Part shown: in pieces, positions 1-7,986 of the stretch | Numbering within the stretch: the stretch's first letter is position 1 | How the letters are laid out: every line of letters starts with the position of its first letter | Assembly: GCA_900551945.1 (NCBI GenBank) | Contig: URYE01000080.1 | Span: 1 to 10,905 of the forward strand | DNA length: 10,905 nucleotides | Source: an uncultured Eubacterium sp. | GTDB taxonomy: Bacteria; Bacillota; Clostridia; Lachnospirales; Lachnospiraceae | Direction of reading: 5' to 3' | Made by a program: the position numbers and the translations under genes | Notes under the pieces: model-generated | Told to the model about the DNA's origin: nothing | Databases searched by the model: none | What the model saw: only the letters and a program-made list of their open reading frames with translations

Positions 1-304
1 CAATATCCTTAACCTTAGCCCATACATCTTCTGACATTGGGTGGTTATCATTCTTATATTCATCTGAAGTCCACCATACTGTGTTCTTAGAATTTTCATC
101 AACTACAATATATTTATCCTTAGGAGAACGTCCTGTATAAATACCTGTCATAACATTAACAGCTCCAAGTTCGCTTTCCTTACCAACTTCATAACCTTCG
201 TTCTTTGAAGAAGTTTCCTCTTCATATAATAATTCATAAGAAGGATTATGAACGATTTCTGTTGCTCCTGTAATACCATACTTACTTAAATCAATTACTG
301 CCAT
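1..304 (-). CDS. pckA: Phosphoenolpyruvate carboxykinase (ATP), N-terminal part
   Basis: ATP-dependent PEP carboxykinase interconverts oxaloacetate plus ATP with PEP, CO2 and ADP in the cytoplasm (gluconeogenesis, or the anaplerotic direction in many anaerobes). Only the first 101 residues are in the window; the gene runs off the left edge. They read like the family N-terminus: [11 protein letters not shown] at 20-30, then LGAVNVMTG and TGRSPKDK at 57-64, where R59 matches the substrate-binding Arg of the E. coli enzyme (R65), then [12 protein letters not shown] at 76-87. The usual length is about 530 residues, so roughly four fifths is missing. The ATG at 302-304 is preceded by AGAGG with a 10-nt spacer. 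A promoter at 465..493 would leave a leader of about 150 nt. Identification rests on the recalled family sequence and is firm. Confidence 0.95.
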   Translation of the reverse strand, partial: MAVIDLSKYGITGATEIVHNPSYELLYEEETSSKNEGYEVGKESELGAVNVMTGIYTGRSPKDKYIVVDENSKNTVWWTSDEYKNDNHPMSEDVWAKVKDI

Positions 305-737
305 CTGTAATATACCTCTTTTCCTTAATAGTCAAAACCTATTTCGCTTCTGTAGTACATTCTATACCTAAAAATGTATACTTTACACAAACGTATAATT
401 AATAGAAAACTCTGAAAATTTACCTTAATTATGTAAATAGATTAGCTACATTCTCGCTTGTTATAGTATACATAATTCGTCAAAATAAATCAACCTAAAA
501 TATTCTTAATTTTTTTTAGAATTAATAAATATTAACTGTTATAAACTTATAGAACCGCCCTATATTCTACTTAAAATAAGAATAATATTCTCTTTTGTAT
601 ATATATTTAAAGCAATTCAAAAGCTTAAAACAGTTTTTATTGAAAATTTATCCGTATTTTCACAAAATATTTTTGTGCAATTTTACCTTATTTCACACAA
701 ATATTTTGACAATTTTTTATCAATCACTTTTTATATA
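305..737. other. AT-rich intergenic region with pckA leader
   Basis: This 433-base gap between the cobW-like gene and pckA holds the pckA promoter and its leader. Small symmetric elements are visible: a 7-bp inverted repeat CACAAAA/TTTTGTG at 661-677, a 6-bp one (ATTTAC/GTAAAT on the minus strand) near 420-440, and the octamer TACATTCT twice, at 356-363 and 447-454, both inside the transcribed leader. No GC-rich hairpin with a T-tract follows the cobW-like gene, so I see no intrinsic terminator for it. No coding potential was seen. Confidence 0.6.
465..493 (-). promoter_or_regulatory. Putative sigma-A promoter of pckA
   Basis: On the minus strand, TTGATT (488-493) and TATACT (465-470) are separated by exactly 17 nt. 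This is a good housekeeping-type match just upstream of pckA. It predicts a start near 458 and a leader of about 150 nt. A weaker pair (TTGTGT, 18 nt, TATAGA) lies closer to the gene. Confidence 0.6.
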
Positions 738-1694
738 TTAAGAAAAATATTTCTCAATAGCTTCTTTGTTCAACTCTTCGCCAATAACAATTATAACTTC
801 TTGTCCCTTACTTATAGGTTGAATTCTAATTTCATTGTGAGTAGCATTAAGCTCAATCCAATTATCTTTTTCAAGATTATTACTGTCTTGTAAATTTACA
901 AACCCCTTTATTCTAAATACTTTACCACAACTTTCATCTGCCATTATATTTTTAACTGCCACGCATAACTTGTCCTTAGTTATCTTAACATTCATAAAAT
1001 ACTCAGACTGAAAGCCCTCATCATCCTGCATAAAAAGTTTTGTATAATTTTGCATTGTATATCCACAGTTTAATATTTGTTGATAATCTTTATCAGTAAG
1101 TTTATCCCAATCCTTACATATAATGTCTTTATCTAATTCTAACACTCTTTTACAATTCACTTCTTTTAATGATGTATTCATATAATCTATAGTATTTTTA
1201 ATTTCACTACTTGTCGCACTATCACTTCTACTTAAAATAACACTTCCTGCATTAGCGAGCTGACTTGCTAATAAATACTGAGCTTGTTTAGACATATTAC
1301 AGTCAAGCTTTGCGTCTGCTATTGTAATTACATTTCCTATCTCATACCAGTTATCAAGCGGTTCTTCATGGAGTACATCAAAAAATTCATCAACATCGTA
1401 TATTCCTGATGGTTCAACAATCACTCTATCATAACCACACATCGCCATAGAAATAAGTTTTGTCTTAAAACGCCTAACATGACAATCATAATCACAACCA
1501 CCAGCTACCATTTCAAGTTCACATTTCTCACCCATAAGGTCTTGTAATAACATCATATCCACATTTACTGCGCCAAAGTCATTTTCAAGAATACCAATAT
1601 TGTGACCATTGTCCATAAGATATTTTGCATATTTTCTAATAAATGTAGTCTTTCCTGCACCAAGAAAACCTGTAATCAAATCTATTTTAACCAT
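738..1694 (-). CDS. CobW/COG0523-family GTP-binding protein, variant metal motif
   Basis: A G3E-family P-loop GTPase (CobW/COG0523 type) of 318 residues; family members act as metallochaperones or metal-insertion factors in the cytoplasm. Numbered from the chosen start, the Walker A loop is GFLGAGKTT at 9-17, the GG-C motif lies at 65-67, EPSG at 94-97, and SRSD at 155-158 stands where NKxD or TKxD is usual. The typical CxCC metal motif (GGCxCC) is absent: the sequence is GGCDYDCH, giving C67, C71 and H72. The longest frame starts at 1709, but that ATG forms part of the GGAG at 1704-1707, which sits 9 nt before the ATG at 1692-1694, so the latter is chosen; it also puts the P-loop at the normal distance from the N-terminus. 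The start overlaps the end of the upstream gene by 13 nt, implying translational coupling. The metal and client are unknown. Confidence 0.85.
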   Translation of the reverse strand: MVKIDLITGFLGAGKTTFIRKYAKYLMDNGHNIGILENDFGAVNVDMMLLQDLMGEKCELEMVAGGCDYDCHVRRFKTKLISMAMCGYDRVIVEPSGIYDVDEFFDVLHEEPLDNWYEIGNVITIADAKLDCNMSKQAQYLLASQLANAGSVILSRSDSATSSEIKNTIDYMNTSLKEVNCKRVLELDKDIICKDWDKLTDKDYQQILNCGYTMQNYTKLFMQDDEGFQSEYFMNVKITKDKLCVAVKNIMADESCGKVFRIKGFVNLQDSNNLEKDNWIELNATHNEIRIQPISKGQEVIIVIGEELNKEAIEKYFS

Positions 1695-2209
1695 TTTTTT
1701 AAACTCCATTTCTTTAACTTATATATAAATTTTTGTGTTATTAATAATATCATTATTTGATTAAGAAATTTTATTCTATAATCACAAACATTCAAGGCAA
1801 CTATTCTTTTTCCCTTAAAAATAAATTCGTCTATATATCCATCATCTGAATTTATACAATATTTTAATTTCTTAATTTGTCTACTATTATTATTTATTAT
1901 ATTTTTAATACGCTTTACTGCCCTTTTTGAAATGTAAAACACTTCTGTTGTCTTTTCAATATTATCAAATATATATGTTCTATATATCACTTTTCCATCT
2001 TTATATACATCAATTGAAAACCCACCATCATCTTCTGCAATTTCCCCATAAGATGGTGATTGCATATACCCAAATAATATCTTTTTTGTTTCCTTTAAAC
2101 GAGCTTCTCTATCCTTCTTTGCCTTTTCACATAACTTATTATACCTTATATCTTCTTCTGTTAATTGTCTATTAATATTTACATCTCTTAAAAAAGTGGG
2201 AATATTCAT
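1682..2209 (-). CDS. Hypothetical protein, coupled to the CobW-like GTPase
   Basis: A 175-residue protein that I do not recognise. The first third is highly charged and probably helical (about 16-43, rich in Lys, Arg and Glu). The middle (about 60-130) looks like alternating strands and helices, with GGFSIDVYKDGKVIYRTY followed by a basic segment KRAVKRIKNII. The C-terminus is strongly basic and carries two Trp (KKWSLKKWLK). No signal peptide or convincing membrane segment is seen; residues about 148-158 are hydrophobic but short. The ATG at 2207-2209 has GGAG with a 7-nt spacer, a strong site. Its end overlaps the GTPase start by 13 nt, so the two are surely co-expressed. A partner or client of the GTPase is possible, but that is inference only. 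Confidence 0.75.
   Translation of the reverse strand: MNIPTFLRDVNINRQLTEEDIRYNKLCEKAKKDREARLKETKKILFGYMQSPSYGEIAEDDGGFSIDVYKDGKVIYRTYIFDNIEKTTEVFYISKRAVKRIKNIINNNSRQIKKLKYCINSDDGYIDEFIFKGKRIVALNVCDYRIKFLNQIMILLITQKFIYKLKKWSLKKWLK
1704..1707 (-). promoter_or_regulatory. Ribosome binding site deciding the cobW-like start
   Basis: GGAG on the minus strand, 9 nt before the ATG at 1692-1694 and inside the 3' end of the upstream gene. It overlaps the alternative ATG at 1707-1709, which itself has only a weak purine stretch before it. This favours the shorter, 318-residue protein. Confidence 0.7.
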
Positions 2210-2224
2210 ATTTTTTCTCCATTC

Positions 2225-2251
2225 ACATTACTTTAATAATGTAATATTATA
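2225..2251 (-). promoter_or_regulatory. Possible promoter -10 and hairpin before the hypothetical gene
   Basis: A perfect TATAAT (2246-2251, minus strand) abuts the T-tract of the pdxT terminator. No good -35 hexamer sits at 16-18 nt. It is followed by the inverted repeat ACATTA/TAATGT (2225-2230 and 2237-2242), just before the ribosome binding site. It could start the hypothetical-cobW unit, since the strong terminator would otherwise isolate these genes. The call is weak. Confidence 0.35.
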
Positions 2252-2252
2252 C

Positions 2253-2291
2253 AAAAAAATCGGAGCAATTGCTACTGCAACTACTCCAATT
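2253..2291 (-). terminator. Rho-independent terminator of pdxST
   Basis: On the minus strand a 15-bp stem (2277-2291 with 2258-2272, all positions paired, including four G-T pairs) closes a 4-nt loop. It runs straight into seven T residues (2253-2259). It lies 45 nt after the pdxT stop codon. Confidence 0.92.
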
Positions 2292-2335
2292 CATTAATAC
2301 ATTTTTATCATAATCATTAGCTAAATTACTTAATA

Positions 2336-2926
2336 CTAGCAAGCTATGCTCTCACCTTTAACCTTTAAAACACTCTCCAAAAACATCTTGTGAATACTAA
2401 GGTTATCATCAAGTTCTGGGTGAAATGCAAATGCCAACTGATTATTATACCTTACTCCAACAATTTTTCCATCTACCTTTGCTAATACATCAACATTTCC
2501 GTCTACCTGTGATATATAAGGTGCTCTTATAAATGTCATTGGTACTTGACCTATTCCCTTTACATAATCAGTTGTATGGAAACTTCCAAGCTGTCTACCG
2601 TAAGCATTGCGCTTTACAGTAACAGGCATTGTTGCAAGATGTTTTGTGTTATCATCTTCTATTTTGCTTGCTAAAAGTATCATGCCTGCACATGTGGCAA
2701 GCACAGGCATTCCGTTCTCTATTTGTTTTTTTATTATATCATACATACCACTTTCTCGTAACAACTTCCCCTGCACTGTACTTTCTCCACCGGGAAAAAT
2801 AAGTGCGTCATAATGTTTTTCAAGGTCTTTAGAATTTCTTAATTCAATACAAGAAACACCCAGCTTTTCCATTGCCCTTTCATGTTCAATAAATGCTCCT
2901 TGTACCGCTAATACACCAACAACCAT
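2336..2926 (-). CDS. pdxT: Pyridoxal 5'-phosphate synthase glutaminase subunit PdxT
   Basis: A class I glutamine amidotransferase (SNO family) that hydrolyses glutamine and channels ammonia to PdxS for de novo vitamin B6 synthesis in the cytoplasm. The 196 residues match the usual length. Visible motifs are GVLAVQGAFIEH at the N-terminus, PGGEST at 45-50, the nucleophile C79 in ATCAGM, RNAYGRQ near 106-112, and FHPEL with H169 and E171 completing the catalytic triad. The ATG at 2924-2926 shares its A with the pdxS stop codon (TAATG), with GAGGG 5 nt before it, so the two subunits are translationally coupled. The 12:12 complex with PdxS is family knowledge. Confidence 0.98.
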   Translation of the reverse strand: MVVGVLAVQGAFIEHERAMEKLGVSCIELRNSKDLEKHYDALIFPGGESTVQGKLLRESGMYDIIKKQIENGMPVLATCAGMILLASKIEDDNTKHLATMPVTVKRNAYGRQLGSFHTTDYVKGIGQVPMTFIRAPYISQVDGNVDVLAKVDGKIVGVRYNNQLAFAFHPELDDNLSIHKMFLESVLKVKGESIAC

Positions 2927-3810
2927 TACTTCCCTCTTTCTGCCATAAGTAAAGCTATCTCCTGCTCATTAATACCAACCATAGCTTCACCAAGGTCTTC
3001 TGACAAATGCGCAATAAGTTCAGCATCTTTATAGTTAGTTACAGCTTGAACAATTGCTGCTGCACGTTTCTTAGGATTACCAGACTTAAATATACCAGAA
3101 CCCACAAAGACACCTTCTGCCCCAAGCTGCATCATAAGAGAAGCATCTGCTGGTGTAGCTACTCCACCTGCCGCAAAATTAACAACTGGAAGTTTGTGAT
3201 TGTCATGTACATAAAGCACAAGGTCGTAAGGTACTTGTAACTGTTTTGCTGCTTCAAAAAGTTCATCTTCTCGCATACTGACAAGCTTAGCAATCTCGCT
3301 GTTCATTTTTCTCATGTGCCTTACAGCTTGAACAACATCACCAGTTCCAGGCTCACCTTTAGTTCTAATCATAGAAGCACCCTCATTAATTCTTCTTAAT
3401 GCTTCTCCTAAATCCTTTGCTCCACATACAAATGGTACTTTAAACTCTCTTTTATTAATATGATAAACATCATCTGCTGGTGATAATACTTCACTCTCAT
3501 CAATATAATCAATCTCAATAGCTTGTAATATCTGTGCTTCCGCAAAATGCCCTATTCTACACTTAGCCATAACAGGAATTGACACAGCCTCTTGTATTCC
3601 CTTAATCATCTTAGGGTCACTCATTCTTGAAACTCCACCTGCTGCCCTTATATCTGCTGGTATTCTTTCAAGCGCCATAACAGCACAAGCCCCTGCTTCC
3701 TGTGCAATTTTTGCCTGTTCAGGTGTAGTTACGTCCATAATAACGCCACCCTTTAACATTTGTGCAAGCTCTTTGTTTAACTTATATCTTTCTGAATTTG
3801 AATTACTCAT
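2926..3810 (-). CDS. pdxS: Pyridoxal 5'-phosphate synthase lyase subunit PdxS
   Basis: The synthase subunit of the DXP-independent pathway: it combines ribose 5-phosphate, glyceraldehyde 3-phosphate and ammonia from PdxT to form PLP. It is a (beta/alpha)8 barrel of 294 residues, the normal length. The key residues are all present: D26 in GGVIMDV, K83 in VMAKCRIGH (the lysine that holds the sugar) and K151 in [11 protein letters not shown] (the second, swinging lysine). They correspond to D24, K81 and K149 of Bacillus subtilis. Other hallmarks are the [18 protein letters not shown] stretch at 47-63 and the phosphate loop [11 protein letters not shown]. The start at 3808-3810 has AAAGGA about 12 nt upstream, a rather long spacer. 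It is the first gene of the pdxST operon, with possible operator repeats upstream. Confidence 0.98.
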   Translation of the reverse strand: MSNSNSERYKLNKELAQMLKGGVIMDVTTPEQAKIAQEAGACAVMALERIPADIRAAGGVSRMSDPKMIKGIQEAVSIPVMAKCRIGHFAEAQILQAIEIDYIDESEVLSPADDVYHINKREFKVPFVCGAKDLGEALRRINEGASMIRTKGEPGTGDVVQAVRHMRKMNSEIAKLVSMREDELFEAAKQLQVPYDLVLYVHDNHKLPVVNFAAGGVATPADASLMMQLGAEGVFVGSGIFKSGNPKKRAAAIVQAVTNYKDAELIAHLSEDLGEAMVGINEQEIALLMAERGK

Positions 3811-3884
3811 ATTAATATCCCGTCCTTTTCATGAATTATTGAATTAATCTCTAATCAAAAATATATATGTGCCACATGAGCTAA

Positions 3885-4012
3885 ATTATATTATTATTGT
3901 GATATTATTAAAATACTCATTTTCCATTTATTAAACAATGTCAGTTTATCTATATTAAAATATAATCAACCCCTTTATATTATCAGATTAAACAAACTGA
4001 CCTTATCTGACC
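3885..4012 (-). promoter_or_regulatory. pdxS upstream region: phased repeats and candidate promoters
   Basis: On the minus strand GGTCAG occurs twice exactly 10 bp apart (4007-4012 and 3997-4002). An inverted relative AACTGAC lies near 3940-3947, and the nonamer TTGTTTAAT appears twice (3987-3995 and 3930-3938). Promoter candidates are TTGTTT (3933-3938) - 17 nt - TATTTT (3910-3915) and a perfect TATAAT at 3885-3890 with a poor -35. Direct repeats upstream of pdxST in Firmicutes are often sites for the MocR-type regulator PdxR. No such regulator gene is in the window, so that link is inference. Confidence 0.4.
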
Positions 4013-4028
4013 ATATCTCCAATTGTAT

Positions 4029-4070
4029 AAAAAAATCCCCCTTTTATTACTTTACATAATAAAAGAGGGA
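4029..4070 (-). terminator. Rho-independent terminator after truA
   Basis: On the minus strand a 14-bp stem (4057-4070 with 4036-4049, one G-T pair) with a 7-nt loop is followed by seven T (4029-4035). It starts 8 nt after the truA-like stop codon and closes the cheX-cheY-truA unit. Confidence 0.93.
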
Positions 4071-4077
4071 ATATTTA

Positions 4078-4821
4078 TTAATACTTTATTCTTCTTAAAA
4101 ATAAAGCATGAGGTTCTGCTGGAAGTGACATTTGTATGTCTTGACCATCAAGTGCCTTTTTAACATCTTCTGGCTTCTTAAGACCATTTCCAACATCTAA
4201 CAACATACCAATCATAAGACGAGCCATATTGTGAAGAAAATCATTCGCTGTTATTCTTATTACAGCTTTTTTACTGTCTTCATTATACTGTATATCTATA
4301 CTGTCAATACGTCTGACTGTTGATTTGCTCTTTTTTGCAGTTGTAAATGATTTAAAATCATGTTCTCCAACAAAATAATCTGCTGCCTTACGCATATTAT
4401 TAAAGTTAGGCACTTCAAATGTATGATAACAATATCTTCTATTAAATACATCTGCTATATCAGCTGTATCAAGCCTATATTCATACACTCTTGCCTTTGC
4501 ATTAAGCTGACTGTGAAATCTATCATCAACTGCTTCAACCTTTAATACTGCAATATCTCTGGGAAGATATCTGTTAAGATAATTTCTAAGTTCATAATCT
4601 TTTTGACTTGTATTAAGCTTAAAGTTAGCTATCTGACCACACGCATGAACACCTTTTTCTGTTCTGCTTGCGCAAAATATATCTACATCTTCGCCTGTCA
4701 TTTTACTTAAAATGTCTTTAAGCTTAGCTTCAATTGTGTTAGTTGAATTATCTTTTCCAAGTCGCTGCCAGCCATCATATCTACCACCATCATACTGTAA
4801 CAAAATTCTATAATTATACAT
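4078..4821 (-). CDS. truA: TruA-family tRNA pseudouridine synthase homologue with Glu at the catalytic position
   Basis: A homologue of TruA, which converts U38-U40 of the tRNA anticodon arm to pseudouridine. The 247 residues fit the family. Seen are the N-terminal LQYDGGRYDGWQR block (8-20), TNTIEAKL (28-35), the active-site loop SRTEKGVHACGQ (52-63) and VYEYRLDT with the tyrosine that normally packs on the target base. In TruA the loop reads RTDxGVHA and the Asp (D60 in E. coli) is the catalytic nucleophile; here the codon is GAA, Glu (E55). The rest of the fold looks intact (HDFKSF, VRRI, FLHNMARLM motifs), so it is not a decaying gene. The start overlaps the receiver gene by 8 nt and has only a weak GGAAG-type site, suggesting coupling. 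Whether it is an active enzyme is uncertain, so the symbol describes homology. Confidence 0.85.
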   Translation of the reverse strand: MYNYRILLQYDGGRYDGWQRLGKDNSTNTIEAKLKDILSKMTGEDVDIFCASRTEKGVHACGQIANFKLNTSQKDYELRNYLNRYLPRDIAVLKVEAVDDRFHSQLNAKARVYEYRLDTADIADVFNRRYCYHTFEVPNFNNMRKAADYFVGEHDFKSFTTAKKSKSTVRRIDSIDIQYNEDSKKAVIRITANDFLHNMARLMIGMLLDVGNGLKKPEDVKKALDGQDIQMSLPAEPHALFLRRIKY

Positions 4822-5182
4822 CTTCTTCCATTGCTTTCTTTATAACTTCTACTATAACCTCTGCGTCAAATGGCTTCTGCACAAAATCTACTGCACCTCT
4901 TTTAAGTGCTTCTACCACATTATTCTTCTGACCTGCTGCTGTAACCATTATAATCTTAGCTTCTGGGTCTATTCTCATTATTTCTGTTACCGCATCTATT
5001 CCATCAAGATTAGGCATTGTAATATCCATTGTAACAACATCTGGCTTAAATTCTTTATATTTTTCAATGCCATCTATTCCATCAATAGCTTCAGCTACCA
5101 CCTCAAATCCTGCTCCTATAAGCATATTCTTTAGAAACTTTCTTGAAGTCTTTGAATCGTCTACTATTAATATTCTTTCCAT
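4814..5182 (-). CDS. CheY-like single-domain response regulator
   Basis: A 122-residue stand-alone receiver domain with no output domain. The whole phosphorylation site is present: acidic pair D8/D9 (VDDS), phospho-acceptor D53 (VTMDITMPNLDG), T81 in the VTAAG switch and K103 in QKPF. This is the length and layout of CheY, which when phosphorylated binds the flagellar motor switch; a different partner cannot be excluded. It lies 92 nt downstream of a CheX-like phosphatase, the natural candidate for removing its phosphate, and its last 8 nt overlap the truA-like start. The start at 5180-5182 has AAAGG 12 nt upstream, longer than usual, but no better start is in frame. No histidine kinase is in the window. 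Confidence 0.93.
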   Translation of the reverse strand: MERILIVDDSKTSRKFLKNMLIGAGFEVVAEAIDGIDGIEKYKEFKPDVVTMDITMPNLDGIDAVTEIMRIDPEAKIIMVTAAGQKNNVVEALKRGAVDFVQKPFDAEVIVEVIKKAMEEDV

Positions 5183-5274
5183 ACTATAACCATACCTTTC
5201 ATTTTATCTGTTAATTCGTGCAAATGTTATTGTGTCTAAAAATCACCCAGAAATATCAAATAAAGGCTCTTACT

Positions 5275-5874
5275 TTATATTACTCCTTCACTGCTTGCAA
5301 TCTCAACACATTCATCAATTGCCATAATTGCATTAAATGATATACCGTCTATATCCATATTGACAATATAAAATCCTTTATCACTGTTAATTCTTATATC
5401 GTCATAAAATACTGGTGGATGAAGTATAACTTCTACATCTTCTCCACTAAGTCTTGTTGCAAAAGAGCCATTGATACAATTAATCATCTCACATACGGAA
5501 TCATACGCATCTTCATCAAATGTGTCAAATTCCTCATCTGCAAACTGGGAAGCAATCTTTAAAAGAACTTCCTCATCTCCCTCAATACCAAACAATATAT
5601 CCATATCTCCGTCCATCATCTGACATCCGAAAAACTTACCTTCGTACTCTTCGCTTACTGTTATACGGTTAAGGACTACTGTATCCCTTAAGTACATCTT
5701 AAAATTCTTTAATATACATTGAAGTTGCTGAATGTAACGTTCATTTCTCATTTTAACAAATGTAGATACAAGTGCATCTACATCCCCTGTTTTAAGTACA
5801 CGCAATTCTCTATCTGAAAGACTATTTCCCATATAATTCTTTGCAATGTACCTACTGAACAACATATCTTTCAT
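5275..5874 (-). CDS. CheX-like chemotaxis phosphatase domain protein
   Basis: A 199-residue protein whose C-terminal two thirds resemble the CheC/CheX/FliY phosphatase fold. The diagnostic ExxNxxxG signature is at 129-136 (E129, N132, G136), inside CEMINCINGSFATRLSG. In CheX the Glu and Asn of this helix act on phosphorylated CheY. A second ExxN motif is not seen, which fits CheX rather than CheC. The first 60-70 residues form an extra, probably helical region that I do not recognise. The start at 5872-5874 has a textbook AAGGAG with an 8-nt spacer. It is the first gene of the unit with the CheY-like receiver and truA. I infer that it dephosphorylates the neighbouring receiver. Confidence 0.75.
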   Translation of the reverse strand: MKDMLFSRYIAKNYMGNSLSDRELRVLKTGDVDALVSTFVKMRNERYIQQLQCILKNFKMYLRDTVVLNRITVSEEYEGKFFGCQMMDGDMDILFGIEGDEEVLLKIASQFADEEFDTFDEDAYDSVCEMINCINGSFATRLSGEDVEVILHPPVFYDDIRINSDKGFYIVNMDIDGISFNAIMAIDECVEIASSEGVI

Positions 5875-5981
5875 ATCTATTTCTCCTTAAATGATTAAAC
5901 AATAAGTACTTGTGACAATTCCCCTTTGGAAGTAAAATCCCATTGAAATATAACAACATATTAAATAAATAATCATTACTG

Positions 5982-6011
5982 TTCTTGATTATAAGAATAA
6001 AAGTTCAAGAA
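5982..6011 (-). repeat. Inverted repeat in the cheX-like leader
   Basis: TTCTTGA (5982-5988) and TCAAGAA (6005-6011) form a perfect 7-bp inverted repeat with 16 nt between the arms, located within the predicted untranslated leader. There is no T-tract after it, so it is not a terminator. It could be an operator or an mRNA hairpin, or chance in such AT-rich DNA. Confidence 0.4.
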
Positions 6012-6062
6012 TTTATCGCAATTGAATTATCAATATGATATTTTATACATTTCTATATCAAC

Positions 6063-6092
6063 ATTATACTACACTTTCAGTCTATTTAGCAA
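6063..6092 (-). promoter_or_regulatory. Putative sigma-A promoter of the cheX-cheY-truA unit
   Basis: On the minus strand TTGCTA (6087-6092) and a perfect TATAAT (6063-6068) are 18 nt apart. This predicts a start near 6056 and a leader of about 180 nt before the cheX-like gene. The housekeeping-type elements are notable because motility genes in this group often use sigma-D (SigD/FliA); no such motif was seen. Confidence 0.65.
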
Positions 6093-6229
6093 GTAATAAA
6101 CGAATTGTTTGTATATTTTTTATCAAAGAAAATTATATAATTTATCTATTTATACAAAATTGCTTATTGCTTTTTAATAATATAAGTCAGTAAATAATTG
6201 ATAATATTAAACAAAATATACAAATATAT

Positions 6230-6265
6230 AAAAACTGGCATGGCATTTTAAAACACCATACCAGT
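6230..6265 (-). terminator. Rho-independent terminator of guaB
   Basis: The 32-base inverted repeat at 6234-6265 (minus strand ACTGG at one end, CCAGT at the other) can pair for at least 14 bp, with G-T pairs, around a short T/A loop. It is followed by a T stretch (6230-6234) and further AT. It begins 56 nt after the guaB stop codon. Confidence 0.85.
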
Positions 6266-6320
6266 CTTATTAAAACATATTATAAAAATACAAATAAAAT
6301 GAATACTTGTAATTACTTTA

Positions 6321-7853
<1,533 letters not shown>

Positions 7854-7892
7854 AGGCTGACATTGTATTGTCTTTGCCATATATTTTTTCAT

Positions 7893-7921
7893 AATATATC
7901 AAAATATAATCAAAATGTCAA
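7893..7921 (-). promoter_or_regulatory. Strong sigma-A promoter of guaB
   Basis: A consensus TTGACA (7916-7921), a 17-nt spacer and TATATT (7893-7898), with TGA just before the -10 box giving an extended -10 (minus strand). It predicts a start near 7886 and a leader of about 105 nt. Confidence 0.85.
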
Positions 7922-7986
7922 ACAAATTTTAATTAAATTATAATTTTTTGCGATACAATAAACTTGTATTTTTATACATTACTTTC

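Larger units (their letters stand above)
5875..6320. other. AT-rich intergenic region between guaB and cheX-like gene
   Basis: This 446-base stretch holds the guaB terminator (6230-6265), the promoter of the cheX-like operon (6063-6092) and a leader of about 180 nt. The part between terminator and promoter is almost pure A and T with no repeats or open frame worth noting. The leader contains one inverted repeat (5982-6011), listed separately. Confidence 0.6.

Noticed and set aside
661..677. Hairpin CACAAAA/TTTTGTG as a terminator of the cobW-like gene
   Set aside because: The stem is A/T-rich with no T-tract following in the minus direction.
675..893. Open frame of 72 codons on the plus strand, Phe/Leu-rich
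   Set aside because: It overlaps the 3' end of the CobW-like gene in antisense and has the composition expected of chance frames in A/T-rich DNA.
1695..1709. Upstream ATG adding five residues to the CobW-like GTPase
   Set aside because: That ATG overlaps the GGAG that serves the next ATG, and its own upstream region has only a weak purine stretch.
3869..3874. TGGCAC on the minus strand as a sigma-54 -24 element before pdxS
   Set aside because: No TTGC-type -12 element occurs at the required distance.
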